Source of the DNA: Sinorhizobium garamanticum | GTDB taxonomy: Bacteria > Pseudomonadota > Alphaproteobacteria > Rhizobiales > Rhizobiaceae | Assembly (NCBI RefSeq): GCF_029892065.1 | Contig: NZ_CP120373.1 | Span: 3,355,001-3,419,000 of the forward strand | Direction of reading: 5' to 3' | DNA length: 64,000 nt | Shown here: positions 1-8,695 of the stretch, in pieces | Numbering within the stretch: the stretch's first letter is position 1 | How the letters are laid out: each line of letters starts with the position of its first letter | The notes under the pieces: model-generated | What the model saw: the letters and a program-made list of their open reading frames with translations, nothing else | What the model was told of the DNA's origin: nothing | Databases searched by the model: none | Program-made: the position numbers and the translations under genes

Positions 1-1367
1 TCGCCTCGTGCCGTTAACAACCACTCCTTTGAGTAGGTTCGGGCCATGGCGCTCAGCGCCGGTGCAAAATCGGGACTTGCTTGCAGCGCAGCCTTCATCT
101 CCTTGCGCGCACGCCGCAAGTTTGGAAGCGTGAGTCGATTCAGGTGCGGTCTGCCGACAAGATATCGATGGTAAGCAGTCGGGTTCAGTTCAAGATAGGA
201 GCGTGTCGTTTCATGCCGCTCGATCTCACTGGAAACCGAAAGTGCGATGCGTCGCGAAATCACTCTTCGATCGCGAACAAGGTCAAGATGACCGAGGCCG
301 AACCTCTCCGCCCAAGTAATCTCGCTATCGGGAAGGAAGATTAGCTGGGCGAACAACGTCACTTCGTCTCCCAGGCTGCTGATCCGGGTGTCGAGAACGT
401 AGGTGACCGAATGGTTCTCAAAGAACGCAACCTGGTCCTCCATATCGTGGCCAATTCGAACGGCCGAATGGGGGGCTATAACCTGGAGGCTATTGAGGGC
501 ACAAAATCCGATCGTAATATCTTCGATCAACGAAGCGGCGACGAGGCCGGCGTCGGGACGGCTGGATTGATTGGTCGGAGGCAGCAACACAAGGCGAGGA
601 ATTGCCGCTTTGATGCCGGATCTGCCGGCATCAGATGAGGGCGCTCGCGCCTTAGCGAGGATTTTTGCCGATTTCTTATCGATGGCAGAACTAAGAGCAT
701 CGATGCCTCGCGAAATTGAACTGCTCCTCTGCTCAAAAAACCGTCGCAGGTCCTCAACTTCTCTTTCCGCGCCAAATATTTTTACGAGGAATCGGAGCGT
801 ATCTGGATCCGCGGGTTCGGCCCGGAAGAGGAGGATAGCCGCATCCTTGACGACTTCAGATTCCGCTTGGGTGCGGGCCAAAGGTGCCGCTCTTTCCAGC
901 GAATCTTTGAGAAGACGCTTGTGGTGATTTCTGCGTTCCGCGAGCCAACTGTCAAAATCGCAGCTGTCGCAGTTAACCGTCCCGATGAAAGACTGCTTCA
1001 ATAGGTCTGTGAGGCGCATAAGCTGAGAAACGGGCTCCGCCACACCCTCCTTGTCAATCGACAAGACATCGGAGGACAAAGACCCCCGATCAACGTAAAT
1101 CATGGTTTCCGTGAAGGAAAGGAACTGCGCTCCGAGTTCATTTTGGCGAGTCTTTATTCTCGAAACGGTCTTACGCAAGTTCGAAAGCGAAACGGCCTTA
1201 TCCTCGTTGCTCCATAAAAATGTAGCCAACTCCTGTCGATACGCAGAACCGCTTGGGGTTGTGAGCAAATAAACGAGAATCAGCAATCCCTTTTCGGGAA
1301 AAGCAACGTGGTTGCTTTCCGAGTCGACGAGCCTCAAGCCCCCAAAGGTCTGCAAAAAGAAAGCCAT
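1..1367 (-). CDS. SARP/BTAD-like transcriptional regulator with TolB-like domain (3' end outside window)
   Basis: The minus strand is open without a stop from the ATG at 1367 to the window edge, about 455 codons. The start is preceded by AAAGGA five bases upstream. Residues 1-85 read as a winged-helix (OmpR/SARP-like) domain ending in ...NLRKTVSRIKTR. Residues 95-225 are helical, as in a BTAD module. From about residue 259 a segment beginning RLVLLPPTNQSS resembles the TolB-amino-terminal-like domain found in rhizobial 'adenylate cyclase/SARP' proteins. Near the cut end, PDFAPALSAMARTY looks like the start of TPR repeats. The family is thought to act as cytoplasmic transcriptional activators; the target is unknown. 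It diverges from the GNAT gene at 1654. Codon use is less GC-rich than that of neighbouring genes. The domain calls are by eye, so the family is likely but not certain. Confidence 0.72.
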   Translation of the reverse strand, partial: MAFFLQTFGGLRLVDSESNHVAFPEKGLLILVYLLTTPSGSAYRQELATFLWSNEDKAVSLSNLRKTVSRIKTRQNELGAQFLSFTETMIYVDRGSLSSDVLSIDKEGVAEPVSQLMRLTDLLKQSFIGTVNCDSCDFDSWLAERRNHHKRLLKDSLERAAPLARTQAESEVVKDAAILLFRAEPADPDTLRFLVKIFGAEREVEDLRRFFEQRSSSISRGIDALSSAIDKKSAKILAKARAPSSDAGRSGIKAAIPRLVLLPPTNQSSRPDAGLVAASLIEDITIGFCALNSLQVIAPHSAVRIGHDMEDQVAFFENHSVTYVLDTRISSLGDEVTLFAQLIFLPDSEITWAERFGLGHLDLVRDRRVISRRIALSVSSEIERHETTRSYLELNPTAYHRYLVGRPHLNRLTLPNLRRARKEMKAALQASPDFAPALSAMARTYSKEWLLTARG

Positions 1368-1653
1368 CTTGTCCTTTACGGCGCGACCCGATGTAGAAGA
1401 TGTCCCAGGTCGGCGGCCGACTGTGTATCAGCGGCAGTTTGTTCCAACTGCGCGCAGACTTCAACAACTGCGTTCATTTCTGAACAAGCTATCGTTAGGG
1501 TAGATTTCAGCAGCAAATTGCGCGACGATTTCGAGAGGTTTGCGACTCTTGCGCATTACGGAAGCTGAGCACGATCGACGCAGGCGGCGGAGTCCTCCGG
1601 TTCGAAACGCTCACATCGCTGATGTACGAGGGACATACTGTGGAAGGTCATTG

Positions 1654-2112
1654 ATGAAATCTGAGCGCATGTCTTTTTTGATCACGCAGATGAACGAGGC
1701 AGACCTCGAAGCGGCAGCAACCATCATTTCTCGCGCATACGCCGCGCCCCCTTGGAATGAGGACTGGCCCGTCGAAGCCGCAACTGAACGTGTTTCGCAG
1801 CTTTTGGCCGCGCCAAAGCGAATAGCGTTAGCGGCCCGGGACGCAGACAATGTCATTGGGATTACAATCGGCACGCGGCACAGACACCATGCAGGCCAGT
1901 TGCTGTACTTGGAGGAGGTTGCGGTGCTTCCAGGTGAGCAGGGTGCCGGCGTTGGAACGGCACTGCTTGGCGCCATCGTCGAGGCGGCAAAGGCGGCGGG
2001 ATGTCACAAAGTATGGCTGGTATCGCAACGCTCGGGCAGAGTATCCGAGTTCTACCGTCGTAATGGGTTCGTCTCCAGCGACAAACTCGATATCTACTCC
2101 AAATTGGCTTGA
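1654..2112 (+). CDS. GNAT family N-acetyltransferase
   Basis: A 152-residue protein. GGAAGG at 1642-1647 sits six bases before the ATG and supports this start; upstream in-frame ATGs give low-complexity Arg-rich extensions. The central strand LLYLEEVAVLPGEQGAGVGTALL carries the acetyl-CoA pyrophosphate-binding motif (Q/R-x-x-G-x-G/A, here EQGAGVG), followed by the GNAT C-terminal pattern of a Trp-Leu-Val-Ser strand and FYRRNGF. GNAT enzymes transfer acetyl groups from acetyl-CoA to amines; the substrate cannot be read from the sequence. It stands alone between the divergent SARP-type regulator and a repeat-containing spacer. Confidence 0.85.
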   Translation: MKSERMSFLITQMNEADLEAAATIISRAYAAPPWNEDWPVEAATERVSQLLAAPKRIALAARDADNVIGITIGTRHRHHAGQLLYLEEVAVLPGEQGAGVGTALLGAIVEAAKAAGCHKVWLVSQRSGRVSEFYRRNGFVSSDKLDIYSKLA

Positions 2113-2454
2113 GCTGTATTGGGCTGGTTGCGAGAGGATTAGCAGGGCGTTTCGCCTGAACGCCGGACAAGCGTGCTGCGAAGGCATTTCTGTTCGAAGC
2201 TGATGTGCCGGCGACACGCCCGTCAAGCAGCTCGCGGTCTTCGTCCGCTCGTCAGCGACGAGGAATAGGCGGCGGGTCCTTCGAGAGCCAGAGTGGGCAA
2301 GGGGCCTGCGTACAAGGGCGCGGGGCCTTTTGTTGTGCGCGTCACCCATACGTCGGACTCGCTATTGTTGTTGGTTCGGTTCATCATCAACCCTCGCTGG
2401 GGCTGGTCGTCCCGGCTATGCGTCGAATGCGTCGCGAGAACGCATGTCCTGCTA
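2113..2454. other. Intergenic spacer without a convincing gene
   Basis: About 340 bases between the GNAT gene and a RIME-like repeat. All six frames were considered; the open frames here are short, overlap each other and lack recognisable protein sequence or good ribosome binding sites. No clear terminator or operator was seen. Confidence 0.5.
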
Positions 2455-2558
2455 CTGCATGATTCCCTGAATCGGAATCGATTTAGGGACGAAATCATGC
2501 AGAGATTCAAAGTTCTACAGCGACCTATGCGCCTCTAACGAGACGCGCGGCGCTGTAG
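2455..2558 (+). repeat. RIME1-like intergenic mosaic element, copy 1
   Basis: Two adjacent palindromes. The first runs from CTGCATGATTCC to GAAATCATGCAG around a core ATCGGAATCGATT. The second runs from CTACAG to CTGTAG and contains GACGCGCGGCG. The same two-palindrome unit recurs, whole or in part, at 27070, 33578, 34575, 35806, 40142 and, split in two, at 21653/21917. This matches the RIME1 elements known from Sinorhizobium meliloti and relatives. Confidence 0.8.
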
Positions 2559-2571
2559 AGAGGAAAAATCG

Positions 2572-2658
2572 ATGTCACCAGAGTGGCCGATGTTCATTCT
2601 ACAGTGCATCGTCGTCTTCGGCCTCGTCAGCGCGCTGTTCATCCGGTTCGGCGAGTAG
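2572..2658 (+). CDS. Putative 28-residue single-pass membrane peptide
   Basis: The 28-codon frame begins ATG at 2572, about eight bases after AGAGGA, and ends at TAG 2656-2658, only eight bases from the convergent VOC gene stop. The product starts MSPEWPMF, then has a hydrophobic stretch (ILQCIVVFGLVSALFI, residues 9-24), and ends RFGE. This is the normal layout of small bacterial inner-membrane peptides. It lies immediately after a RIME repeat. Function unknown; its reality rests on the Shine-Dalgarno site and the well-formed transmembrane segment. Confidence 0.45.
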   Translation: MSPEWPMFILQCIVVFGLVSALFIRFGE

Positions 2659-2666
2659 CCCCCTCT

Positions 2667-3020
2667 TTACTGGGCCGACCAGACCGCGAGCTCGTATCCG
2701 TCCGGGTCGGCGAAATGGAAGCGGCGGCCGCCGGGGAAGGAGTAGATCGGCTTGACGATCTTGCCGCCGGCCGCCTCGACCCGCCGTGCCGCGTCCTGAA
2801 GATCGTCGGCGTAGAGGATGACGAGCGGCCCGCCGCTCCGGACGGGACCAAGTGTCGTGAAGCCGCCCGTCAGGCGACCGTCGGCGAATTCGCAATATTC
2901 CGGCCCGTAATCCTTGAAGGTCCAGCCGAAGGCGCCGCCGTAAAAGGCCTTGCTCGCTTCGATGTTTGCCACGTTGAACTCGATGTAGTCGATGCGGCGG
3001 TCGTTGTCCTTGTTGCTCAT
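2667..3020 (-). CDS. VOC family (glyoxalase/bleomycin-resistance-like) protein
   Basis: A 117-residue protein with AGGAGG ten bases before the ATG. The sequence follows the vicinal-oxygen-chelate fold: an N-terminal IDYIEFNVANIEASKAFYGGAFGW module and a C-terminal module ending RFHFADPDGYELAVWS, where the Glu after DPDG(Y) is a usual metal ligand. Such proteins may be dioxygenases, isomerases or resistance proteins, often uncharacterised. It sits 27 bases downstream of the SRPBCC gene on the same strand, and the pair is probably co-transcribed. Confidence 0.85.
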   Translation of the reverse strand: MSNKDNDRRIDYIEFNVANIEASKAFYGGAFGWTFKDYGPEYCEFADGRLTGGFTTLGPVRSGGPLVILYADDLQDAARRVEAAGGKIVKPIYSFPGGRRFHFADPDGYELAVWSAQ

Positions 3021-3047
3021 GGCGTCCCAATTCCTCCTGTTCGTTGC

Positions 3048-3452
3048 TTAACGCTCGGATTCCATGATGGACTTGAGCGTCGCGAGATCCTTTTCGACGG
3101 CTGTCGCATCAGCGGCGAACTCCTCGTCACTCATGTCCGGCTGTCGGAGCAGGGTAAACATGACCTCGGCGCCGTCGCCGTTCGGCACGACGCGTAACGC
3201 GTTGTGCACCTTGAGCCCGCTTTCGAGCATCACGAGATGGTCGACCACGCCGAAATCATTGTCCGGCGCAAAGCGCACGCGCGCGTTTCCGAGCGGACCG
3301 GGTGCGATCCATTCGTCGCCGTCGCGGGTGAGGCCCGTGGAAAGCCCGGCCGCCCAAAGCGGCATCTTCTCGTGATCGGCCATGAAGGCATAGACGTCGC
3401 GCCAATCGCGCGCGATCGATGTGTGGATGATTTTTGCCGCCATGGTTGCCAT
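3048..3452 (-). CDS. SRPBCC (START/AHSA1-like) family protein
   Basis: A 134-residue protein. The chosen ATG is preceded by AAGGGAG at good spacing; an upstream in-frame start adds a poorly conserved basic tail. The pattern IIHTSIARDWRDVYAFMADHEKMPLWAAGL with GDGAEVMFTLLRQPDMSDEEF fits the helix-grip SRPBCC fold, which binds hydrophobic ligands. The end, LATLKSIME, is typical of this group. It probably forms a two-gene unit with the downstream VOC gene, a common rhizobial pairing. The ligand is unknown. Confidence 0.8.
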   Translation of the reverse strand: MATMAAKIIHTSIARDWRDVYAFMADHEKMPLWAAGLSTGLTRDGDEWIAPGPLGNARVRFAPDNDFGVVDHLVMLESGLKVHNALRVVPNGDGAEVMFTLLRQPDMSDEEFAADATAVEKDLATLKSIMESER

Positions 3453-3563
3453 GCGTTCACTCCCTTTGGCGCCACGGCTACCACGTTCCGAGGGCGCCGT
3501 CTTGAACGAAACGGCCAAACACGGTCGGCTGTTCGGCAGTCCGCCGCCGCGTGACAGTTCGTA

Positions 3564-4403
3564 TTATCGTTCGTGATAAGCAAGTTGCCGAACTTTTCTA
3601 AAGTCCTGCATCACATATGCGAGCTGCTTCTGAATATCGCCGGGGGTCAACGACGTCAGTTCCCTTGCCTCGCGGCTGAGGTGAGCCTGATCGGCATAGC
3701 CTGCGTCGAGTGCGAGCGTCGCCAATGCGGATTGCGGCCGGGCTCCGCAGGCGACGAGAAAGCGCAGCAGCCGAAGGATGCGGTCGAGCGTCTTGGCGCC
3801 GTAGCCGAAATGCTCGCGACAGCGACGACGCAGCGTCCGTTCGCTGGTTCCTGTCTCTTGAACGAGCGTGCGGATCGGCTCGACGGAGCTTATCCGGTCG
3901 TTTTCGAGAAGCGAGACACAGGCGGTGATCTCGGCCGATGGCGGCTTCACAGTCGGGAGCAGGCTTTGCAGAGCCGCCCGGAGAACTGCAATCCGGGCCG
4001 CGGCATCCGTCGCTTCCGCCATCTGCGCCTCCAGCACACGCGCCTCGCGGCCCCAGAAAGCATCGAGCGGAACCGTCTTGCCCGTGATCCCGTCGAGCGG
4101 GGTGCGCAGCCAGGAGGCGGCCGAGCCAATGCGGAAGCGAGCGCCGACGACGGTTTCGCCGGCGACGAGCTGGGGAAAGGCCGCCACCTTGTCTGGCCCG
4201 ACGACCGCAAGACCGCCGGAAATCCAGATGATGTCGACGCAACCATCCGGTACCACCGCAACACGCGCTGGCTCGTGCAGGTGATGCGTCCAGAAGCACT
4301 TCACATCGCCGGCCAACGCGCCGGATGACGCTTGCTCGCGATAGATGCCTCGGCTCTGGGCGAGCCCGGGACAGTCGGGCGGGTCTTGCGGGATTTCCTT
4401 CAT
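3564..4403 (-). CDS. AraC family transcriptional regulator
   Basis: About 279 residues from the ATG at 4403. The N-terminal half (VVPDGCVDIIWISGGLAVVGP) resembles the DUF6597-type sensor domain found in many AraC regulators. The C-terminal third carries the two helix-turn-helix segments: SSVEPIRTLVQETGTSERTLRRRCREHFG and ALATLALDAGYADQAHLSREARELTSLTPGDI. No strong ribosome binding site marks the start, and the open frame continues upstream, so the N-terminus is uncertain. It lies upstream of, and in the same orientation as, the SRPBCC-VOC pair with a 111-base gap, so it may control them. Confidence 0.85.
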   Translation of the reverse strand: MKEIPQDPPDCPGLAQSRGIYREQASSGALAGDVKCFWTHHLHEPARVAVVPDGCVDIIWISGGLAVVGPDKVAAFPQLVAGETVVGARFRIGSAASWLRTPLDGITGKTVPLDAFWGREARVLEAQMAEATDAAARIAVLRAALQSLLPTVKPPSAEITACVSLLENDRISSVEPIRTLVQETGTSERTLRRRCREHFGYGAKTLDRILRLLRFLVACGARPQSALATLALDAGYADQAHLSREARELTSLTPGDIQKQLAYVMQDFRKVRQLAYHER

Positions 4404-4886
4404 CCGAAACGATCCGTCGTACAAAGCTTCTCCAACCTTACACCGGAAATCGGGCACAAAGCGTGCAGGCAAAATCCAATTGGTGCGCGATTTGGACGTT
4501 TCGACGCACCGTGCGGCAATAGGGTGCATACTTGACGCAGATCAAGGTTAGGCGCGGTCAGATCCGGCAAAACGCGGCTCGAATAGCAAAGCATTCTCGG
4601 ATTCCCATCAATGCGCCCCCAGCCTGTCGCCAAAGCTGCGTCCGTCTCTGGACACTCGACAAGATCTGGAAACGCGTCGTCAGCATGGCGACGGCTAGCC
4701 TGAAATGGATTGATTTTCGCAGGAGTGGCTTGTCGTAAATCGATTTGGGTGCCAAAAGAACCTCCGCCGCCGCATGTCCTGGCCGCCCATCCCGGAGCGG
4801 GCCGAACATGCGCAGATCAATATCGAGGGGCTCTCCGCGTGTCTGTTCCGATCGCGGCGGCTCTTCTTTCCAACGGAGGCAATCAC
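4404..4886. other. Divergent promoter region between the AraC gene and gnd
   Basis: About 480 bases that should hold the promoters of both divergent genes. No convincing coding sequence, known repeat or clear operator was recognised. Confidence 0.4.
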
Positions 4887-6317
4887 GTGTCACAGGCGGA
4901 AATCGGGCTTATCGGCCTCGGCGTCATGGGGTCGAACCTCGCCCTCAACATCGCGGAAAAGGGCAACAAGATCGCCGTATTCAACCGCACGGTCGAGGCG
5001 ACGCGCAAGTTCTATGCCGAGGCCGGCGCGCTCAAGGAGCAGATCGTTCCCTGCGAGACGATCGAAGAGTTTGTCGCCGCGATCCGCCCGCCGCGGCCGA
5101 TCATCATCATGATCAAGGCCGGTGAAGCCATTGACCAGCAGATGGAGATCCTGAAGCCCTATCTTGCCAAGGGCGACATCATGATCGACGCCGGCAACGC
5201 CAATTTCCGCGACACGATGCGCCGCTTCGAGGCGCTGAAGGACTCGGGGCTGACCTTCATCGGCATGGGTGTTTCCGGCGGCGAGGAGGGCGCGCGCCAC
5301 GGGCCGTCGATCATGGTCGGCGGCACGGAAGAGTCCTACCGCCGCGTCGAGAAGGTGCTGACCTCGATCGCCGCGAAATACGAGAACGACCCGTGTGTCG
5401 CCTGGCTCGGTGAAAACGGCGCCGGCCACTTCGTCAAGACGATCCACAACGGCATCGAATATGCCGACATGCAGATGATCGCCGAAATCTACGGCATCCT
5501 GCGCGACGGGCTGAAGATGAGCGCTGCCGAGATCGGCGAGGTCTTTGGCGCCTGGAACAAGGGCCGGCTCAACTCCTATCTGATCGAGATCACCGAAAAG
5601 GTGCTGAACGCCGCCGATCCCTTGACCGGCAAGCCGATCGTCGACCTGATCCTCGACAAGGCGGGCCAGAAGGGCACCGGCAAATGGTCGGTGATCGAGG
5701 CGCAGAACATGGGCATTCCGGCGACCGGCATCGAAGCCGCCGTAGCCGCCCGCAGCATTTCCTCGATGAAGGAGGAGCGTGAAGCAGCCGAGAAGATCCT
5801 CGGCCTGCCGCCGGTCGGCGACTTCACGGTGGCCGACAGGGATGCGTTCCTCAAGGACCTCGAAAGCGCACTGCTCGCCGCCAAGATCGGCGCCTATGCG
5901 CAAGGCTTCTCTGTGATGTCGGCCGCCTCGAAGGAGTTCGGCTGGAACCTGCCGATGCCGACGATCGCCAAAATCTGGCGTGCCGGCTGCATTATTCGCT
6001 CGCAGTTCCTCGACGAGATCACCACCGCCTTTACCAAGGCGCCGGATGCCGCCAATCTGATTGTGACGCCGGCCTTTGCGGCGATGGTCAAGGAGACGGA
6101 CGCAGCACTGCGCCGTGTCGTTTCCGCCGCCGTGCTCGGCGGCCTCCCGGTGCCGGCGCTCGCCTCAGCGCTCGGCTACTTCGACAGCTACCGGCGCGGC
6201 CGTGGCACGGCCAACGTCATCCAGGCGCAACGCGACTTCTTCGGCGCCCACGGCTTCGACCGCGTCGATGGCGCCGACAGCCACCACGGTCCGTGGGGGA
6301 GTGGGCTGAACGGTTAA
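4887..6317 (+). CDS. gnd: 6-phosphogluconate dehydrogenase, decarboxylating
   Basis: 476 residues, the usual length for the long form. The GTG start follows CGGAGG by seven bases; an upstream ATG would add 59 unrelated residues. The N-terminal Rossmann motif IGLIGLGVMGSNLALNIAEKG with NRT at the second strand end indicates NADP preference. VSGGEEGARHGPS and the catalytic KTIHNGIEY (Lys, Asn) are intact, as is the late GRGTANVIQAQRDFFGAHGF segment with its HGPW-like end. The enzyme converts 6-phosphogluconate to ribulose 5-phosphate, CO2 and NADPH in the oxidative pentose phosphate pathway. A GC-rich hairpin follows the stop. It is monocistronic here. Confidence 0.97.
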   Translation: MSQAEIGLIGLGVMGSNLALNIAEKGNKIAVFNRTVEATRKFYAEAGALKEQIVPCETIEEFVAAIRPPRPIIIMIKAGEAIDQQMEILKPYLAKGDIMIDAGNANFRDTMRRFEALKDSGLTFIGMGVSGGEEGARHGPSIMVGGTEESYRRVEKVLTSIAAKYENDPCVAWLGENGAGHFVKTIHNGIEYADMQMIAEIYGILRDGLKMSAAEIGEVFGAWNKGRLNSYLIEITEKVLNAADPLTGKPIVDLILDKAGQKGTGKWSVIEAQNMGIPATGIEAAVAARSISSMKEEREAAEKILGLPPVGDFTVADRDAFLKDLESALLAAKIGAYAQGFSVMSAASKEFGWNLPMPTIAKIWRAGCIIRSQFLDEITTAFTKAPDAANLIVTPAFAAMVKETDAALRRVVSAAVLGGLPVPALASALGYFDSYRRGRGTANVIQAQRDFFGAHGFDRVDGADSHHGPWGSGLNG

Positions 6318-6343
6318 GGCGGATCGGTCTTCGCGTAAAAAAT

Positions 6344-6366
6344 GGGGCGGCTTTCGCGGCCGCCCC
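6344..6366 (+). terminator. Probable terminator hairpin after gnd
   Basis: GGGGCGGC pairs with GCCGCCCC around a seven-base loop, 27 bases after the gnd stop. The following T-run is weak. Confidence 0.5.
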
Positions 6367-6384
6367 CGTAAGCTTTTGAAACTA

Positions 6385-6406
6385 CGCAATTCCGCACGGA
6401 ATTGCG
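6385..6406. repeat. Short palindrome of the CGCAATTCCG family
   Basis: CGCAATTCCG-CA-CGGAATTGCG is a perfect inverted repeat. Related sequence (GCAATTCCGGACGGAAAACCG and variants) occurs between genes at 28963 and 51722, so this is a dispersed intergenic repeat rather than a gene-specific operator. Confidence 0.5.
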
Positions 6407-6441
6407 CCAGAGTTCCACTCAGAAAACTCTCAAAAACCGGT

Positions 6442-6708
6442 ATGAAACTGAAAGTGATCGACGGCGGTAAAGCCAATGAAGCCATGTCCGCCGACAGGCC
6501 GACCATCCGCGCCGAGGCGGAGCGACGCATAAAGGCGACCGGCTACGAGCAATGGCGGGTTCGCAGCCTCGCAACCGGCTCGCCGGTCCCGAAGTCCACC
6601 CAATATCTAAAGATGCAGATCGAATTCGTTGCCGAGAAACTCGAGCAGCTCAATCCCATCCCCGGTGATTTCACCGACGACAAGTACTGGCCAACTATCG
6701 GGGCGTGA
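6442..6708 (+). CDS. Hypothetical protein, 88 residues
   Basis: Starts MKLKVIDGGKANEA and ends KYWPTIGA. It is soluble and charged, with no membrane segment or known motif. The first ATG of the open frame lies inside the upstream repeat, so the ATG at 6442 is preferred, although no clear Shine-Dalgarno site precedes it. The start could also be the ATG at 6484. Codon use is normal for the genome. Function unknown. Confidence 0.6.
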   Translation: MKLKVIDGGKANEAMSADRPTIRAEAERRIKATGYEQWRVRSLATGSPVPKSTQYLKMQIEFVAEKLEQLNPIPGDFTDDKYWPTIGA

Positions 6709-6734
6709 TGACTGCGCCCGCGCAGCCAGTGGCG

Positions 6735-7040
6735 CTATTTGGTTGGCGCGCTCTCGTAGATCGCCTCACCGGAAACGGCATCCGTGACGTCTATGCTTTC
6801 CCCCTGCCCCTCGAGGGAGTGGCGGAACTTGTCGAGATTGCTGATCATTTTCGGCCGCGCTGCAACGATGTGATCGAAACTTTCCCACTCGCCGATCGAG
6901 CAATAGGACCGTTCGCCGGTCTTGATGAGCGCCATTTTCCGCAATCCTTCGAAATCGCGACGAAGTTGGCGGAACCAGGTCTCAAACTCGTCCTCCAGCC
7001 CCGGTTTCGTACGGAAGCGAACCACGTTGTATGCTGTCAT
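6735..7040 (-). CDS. Antibiotic biosynthesis monooxygenase (ABM)-like small protein
   Basis: 101 residues from the ATG at 7040, preceded by GGGGG seven bases upstream. The pattern YNVVRFRTKPGLEDEFETWFRQLRRDFEGLRKMALIKTGERSYCSIGEWESFDHI is that of the ferredoxin-like ABM fold, in which a Trp-containing strand follows the helix. ABM proteins include quinol monooxygenases, but many are uncharacterised. It diverges from the YCII-like gene at 7207 and shares its 166-base promoter region. Confidence 0.65.
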   Translation of the reverse strand: MTAYNVVRFRTKPGLEDEFETWFRQLRRDFEGLRKMALIKTGERSYCSIGEWESFDHIVAARPKMISNLDKFRHSLEGQGESIDVTDAVSGEAIYESAPTK

Positions 7041-7206
7041 GACGCTACCCCCATATCTTTCGGAGGCAAGAATACCATTAATGGTGGCGGTAGTTCCACC
7101 ACTCAATTTTGCCGAGATTGCCGGCCGAAATGTCACCGGTCGCAGCACTCTCACGCATGATCGCCCGCAAGAGCGGGCGGCTAACCAAATGAGGAGGATC
7201 GAAGCC

Positions 7207-7563
7207 ATGAAGAGATTTCTGGCCATTTACATAGGGACGGAAGCCGCGCTCGCGAGATCGCAGTGGAAGCAGATGGACGACGAAGAGCGCAAGGCGCGTG
7301 AGGTTGCGGGCGTCGAGGCGTGGATGGAATGGGGAAGGGCGAATGCGGCCTCCATCATCGACCAGGGAAGCCCTCTCGGGAAGACGAAGCGCGTGTCCCC
7401 GGAAGGGATTTCCGACATCAAGAACAGCATGACGGGGTATGTGGTCGTTCAGGCGGAATCGCACGAAGCTGCCGCAAGGCTGTTCGAGAAACATCCGCAT
7501 TTCACGATCTTCCCGGGCGACGCCGTGGAAATCATGGAATGTCTGCCGCTTCCTGGGCAGTAA
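7207..7563 (+). CDS. YCII-related family protein
   Basis: 118 residues; GAGGAGG about eleven bases before the ATG supports the start. The sequence MKRFLAIYIGT..., the segment GSPLGKTKRV, and the C-terminal GYVVVQAESHEAAARLFEKHPHFTIFPGDAVEIMECLPL fit the YCII/DGPF fold, an alpha-beta dimer whose biochemical role is mostly unknown. It lies downstream of a divergent promoter shared with the ABM-like gene. Confidence 0.75.
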   Translation: MKRFLAIYIGTEAALARSQWKQMDDEERKAREVAGVEAWMEWGRANAASIIDQGSPLGKTKRVSPEGISDIKNSMTGYVVVQAESHEAAARLFEKHPHFTIFPGDAVEIMECLPLPGQ

Positions 7564-7624
7564 GGCATCGCAACAATCGAACCCGAGGCAAACGGCGCAG
7601 AGGGGGGTCTGTCGGCCGTCTCAG

Positions 7625-8695
7625 CTACGCCTTTCGCGATATCGACATGGGCCGCTGGAATTCCGGCTGACTGAGGCTTTGCAGCGTTTCGGGTGGCTTG
7701 CCTTCGATTTGGCCGATCACAGCCTTGGCGAGCTCGCGACCGGCAAGCCGGATGTCCTCGTACATGGTCATGACTTCGGGGCGCAGCCAGCGTAGGAAGT
7801 CGCTCGGCACCTTGGAGACCATGTCGACATCGTCGCCGACCTTCTTGCTCGCAGATTCGATCCCTGCGATTAACGCAATCGCGCCAGAACCGCTGCCGGA
7901 AACGATGCCGTCCGGGGCGTCAACCGAGCGCATCAGTTGCTCGAAGGCGTCGCGGATGGCGACGAGGCTGTGGTCGATGTTGACATGGTGGAAGCTCACC
8001 GCTTCCGCACCGAAATCCTTAAGCCCACGCTCGAAGCCCGTGCGCATGTGGGAATGGAAGGTGAGGTTCGGCGGCGGCTCCAATAGCACCAGCCGGCGCC
8101 TGCCGCGCTCGGTGAGCCGGCGCACCGCCTCATAGGCGAAGCGTTCGTTGTCGAAGTCGTGGAAGGGATGGACGATCCCCATTTCCGTGCGGCCATGGGT
8201 GACAAAGGGCAAGTGGCGCTCGGTCATCAGCGTCACACGCGGGTCGTGTGGCTCCGTCCGCGAGATGATTACGCCGTCGGCGGCGCCCGTGTCGAGGATA
8301 TAGCGGATCGGCCCCAACGGATCCTTTGTGGAACTGTAAGGGGTAACCACCAGATGGTACTGGGTGCCAGCGAGGATTTCGGTGATGCCGACGACCATGG
8401 GGCTAGTGATGCCCATGATCTCTTCCTCCAGTGTCAGCACGAGGCTGATGACATTGGTCTTGCCGGTTCTGAGGCGCACGCCGGCACGGTTCGGCTGGTA
8501 GCCGATCTGCTTGGCGACGAGGCGCACCCTTTCCTTGGTTTCGGCGCCGATGTCGGGCGCATCCTTCAATGCTCGGGAAACCGTGGTGATCCCAAGACCG
8601 GTCATGAAGGCGATCGTTTTCAGCGTCGGCCTGGCGCCGTCCGGCGGCGGCACTGCCGCCGCCCTGTTTTTCGTCTTGCCGTCCATCCCCGTCAC
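7625..8695 (-). CDS. LacI family transcriptional regulator of the sugar operon
   Basis: 356 residues from a GTG (an internal ATG lies three codons later). The helix-turn-helix reads TLKTIAFMTGLGITTVSRALKDAPDIGAETKERV, followed by the hinge GYQPNRAGVRLRTGKTN. The rest is a periplasmic-binding-protein-like sugar sensor (residues 75-340). It is divergent from the CUT1 transporter operon across 514 bases and is its obvious regulator. LacI proteins usually repress until a sugar inducer binds. The overall type resembles AglR-like regulators of rhizobial glycoside transporters; the inducer is inferred, not seen, to be a mannoside or its product. Confidence 0.92.
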   Translation of the reverse strand: MTGMDGKTKNRAAAVPPPDGARPTLKTIAFMTGLGITTVSRALKDAPDIGAETKERVRLVAKQIGYQPNRAGVRLRTGKTNVISLVLTLEEEIMGITSPMVVGITEILAGTQYHLVVTPYSSTKDPLGPIRYILDTGAADGVIISRTEPHDPRVTLMTERHLPFVTHGRTEMGIVHPFHDFDNERFAYEAVRRLTERGRRRLVLLEPPPNLTFHSHMRTGFERGLKDFGAEAVSFHHVNIDHSLVAIRDAFEQLMRSVDAPDGIVSGSGSGAIALIAGIESASKKVGDDVDMVSKVPSDFLRWLRPEVMTMYEDIRLAGRELAKAVIGQIEGKPPETLQSLSQPEFQRPMSISRKA

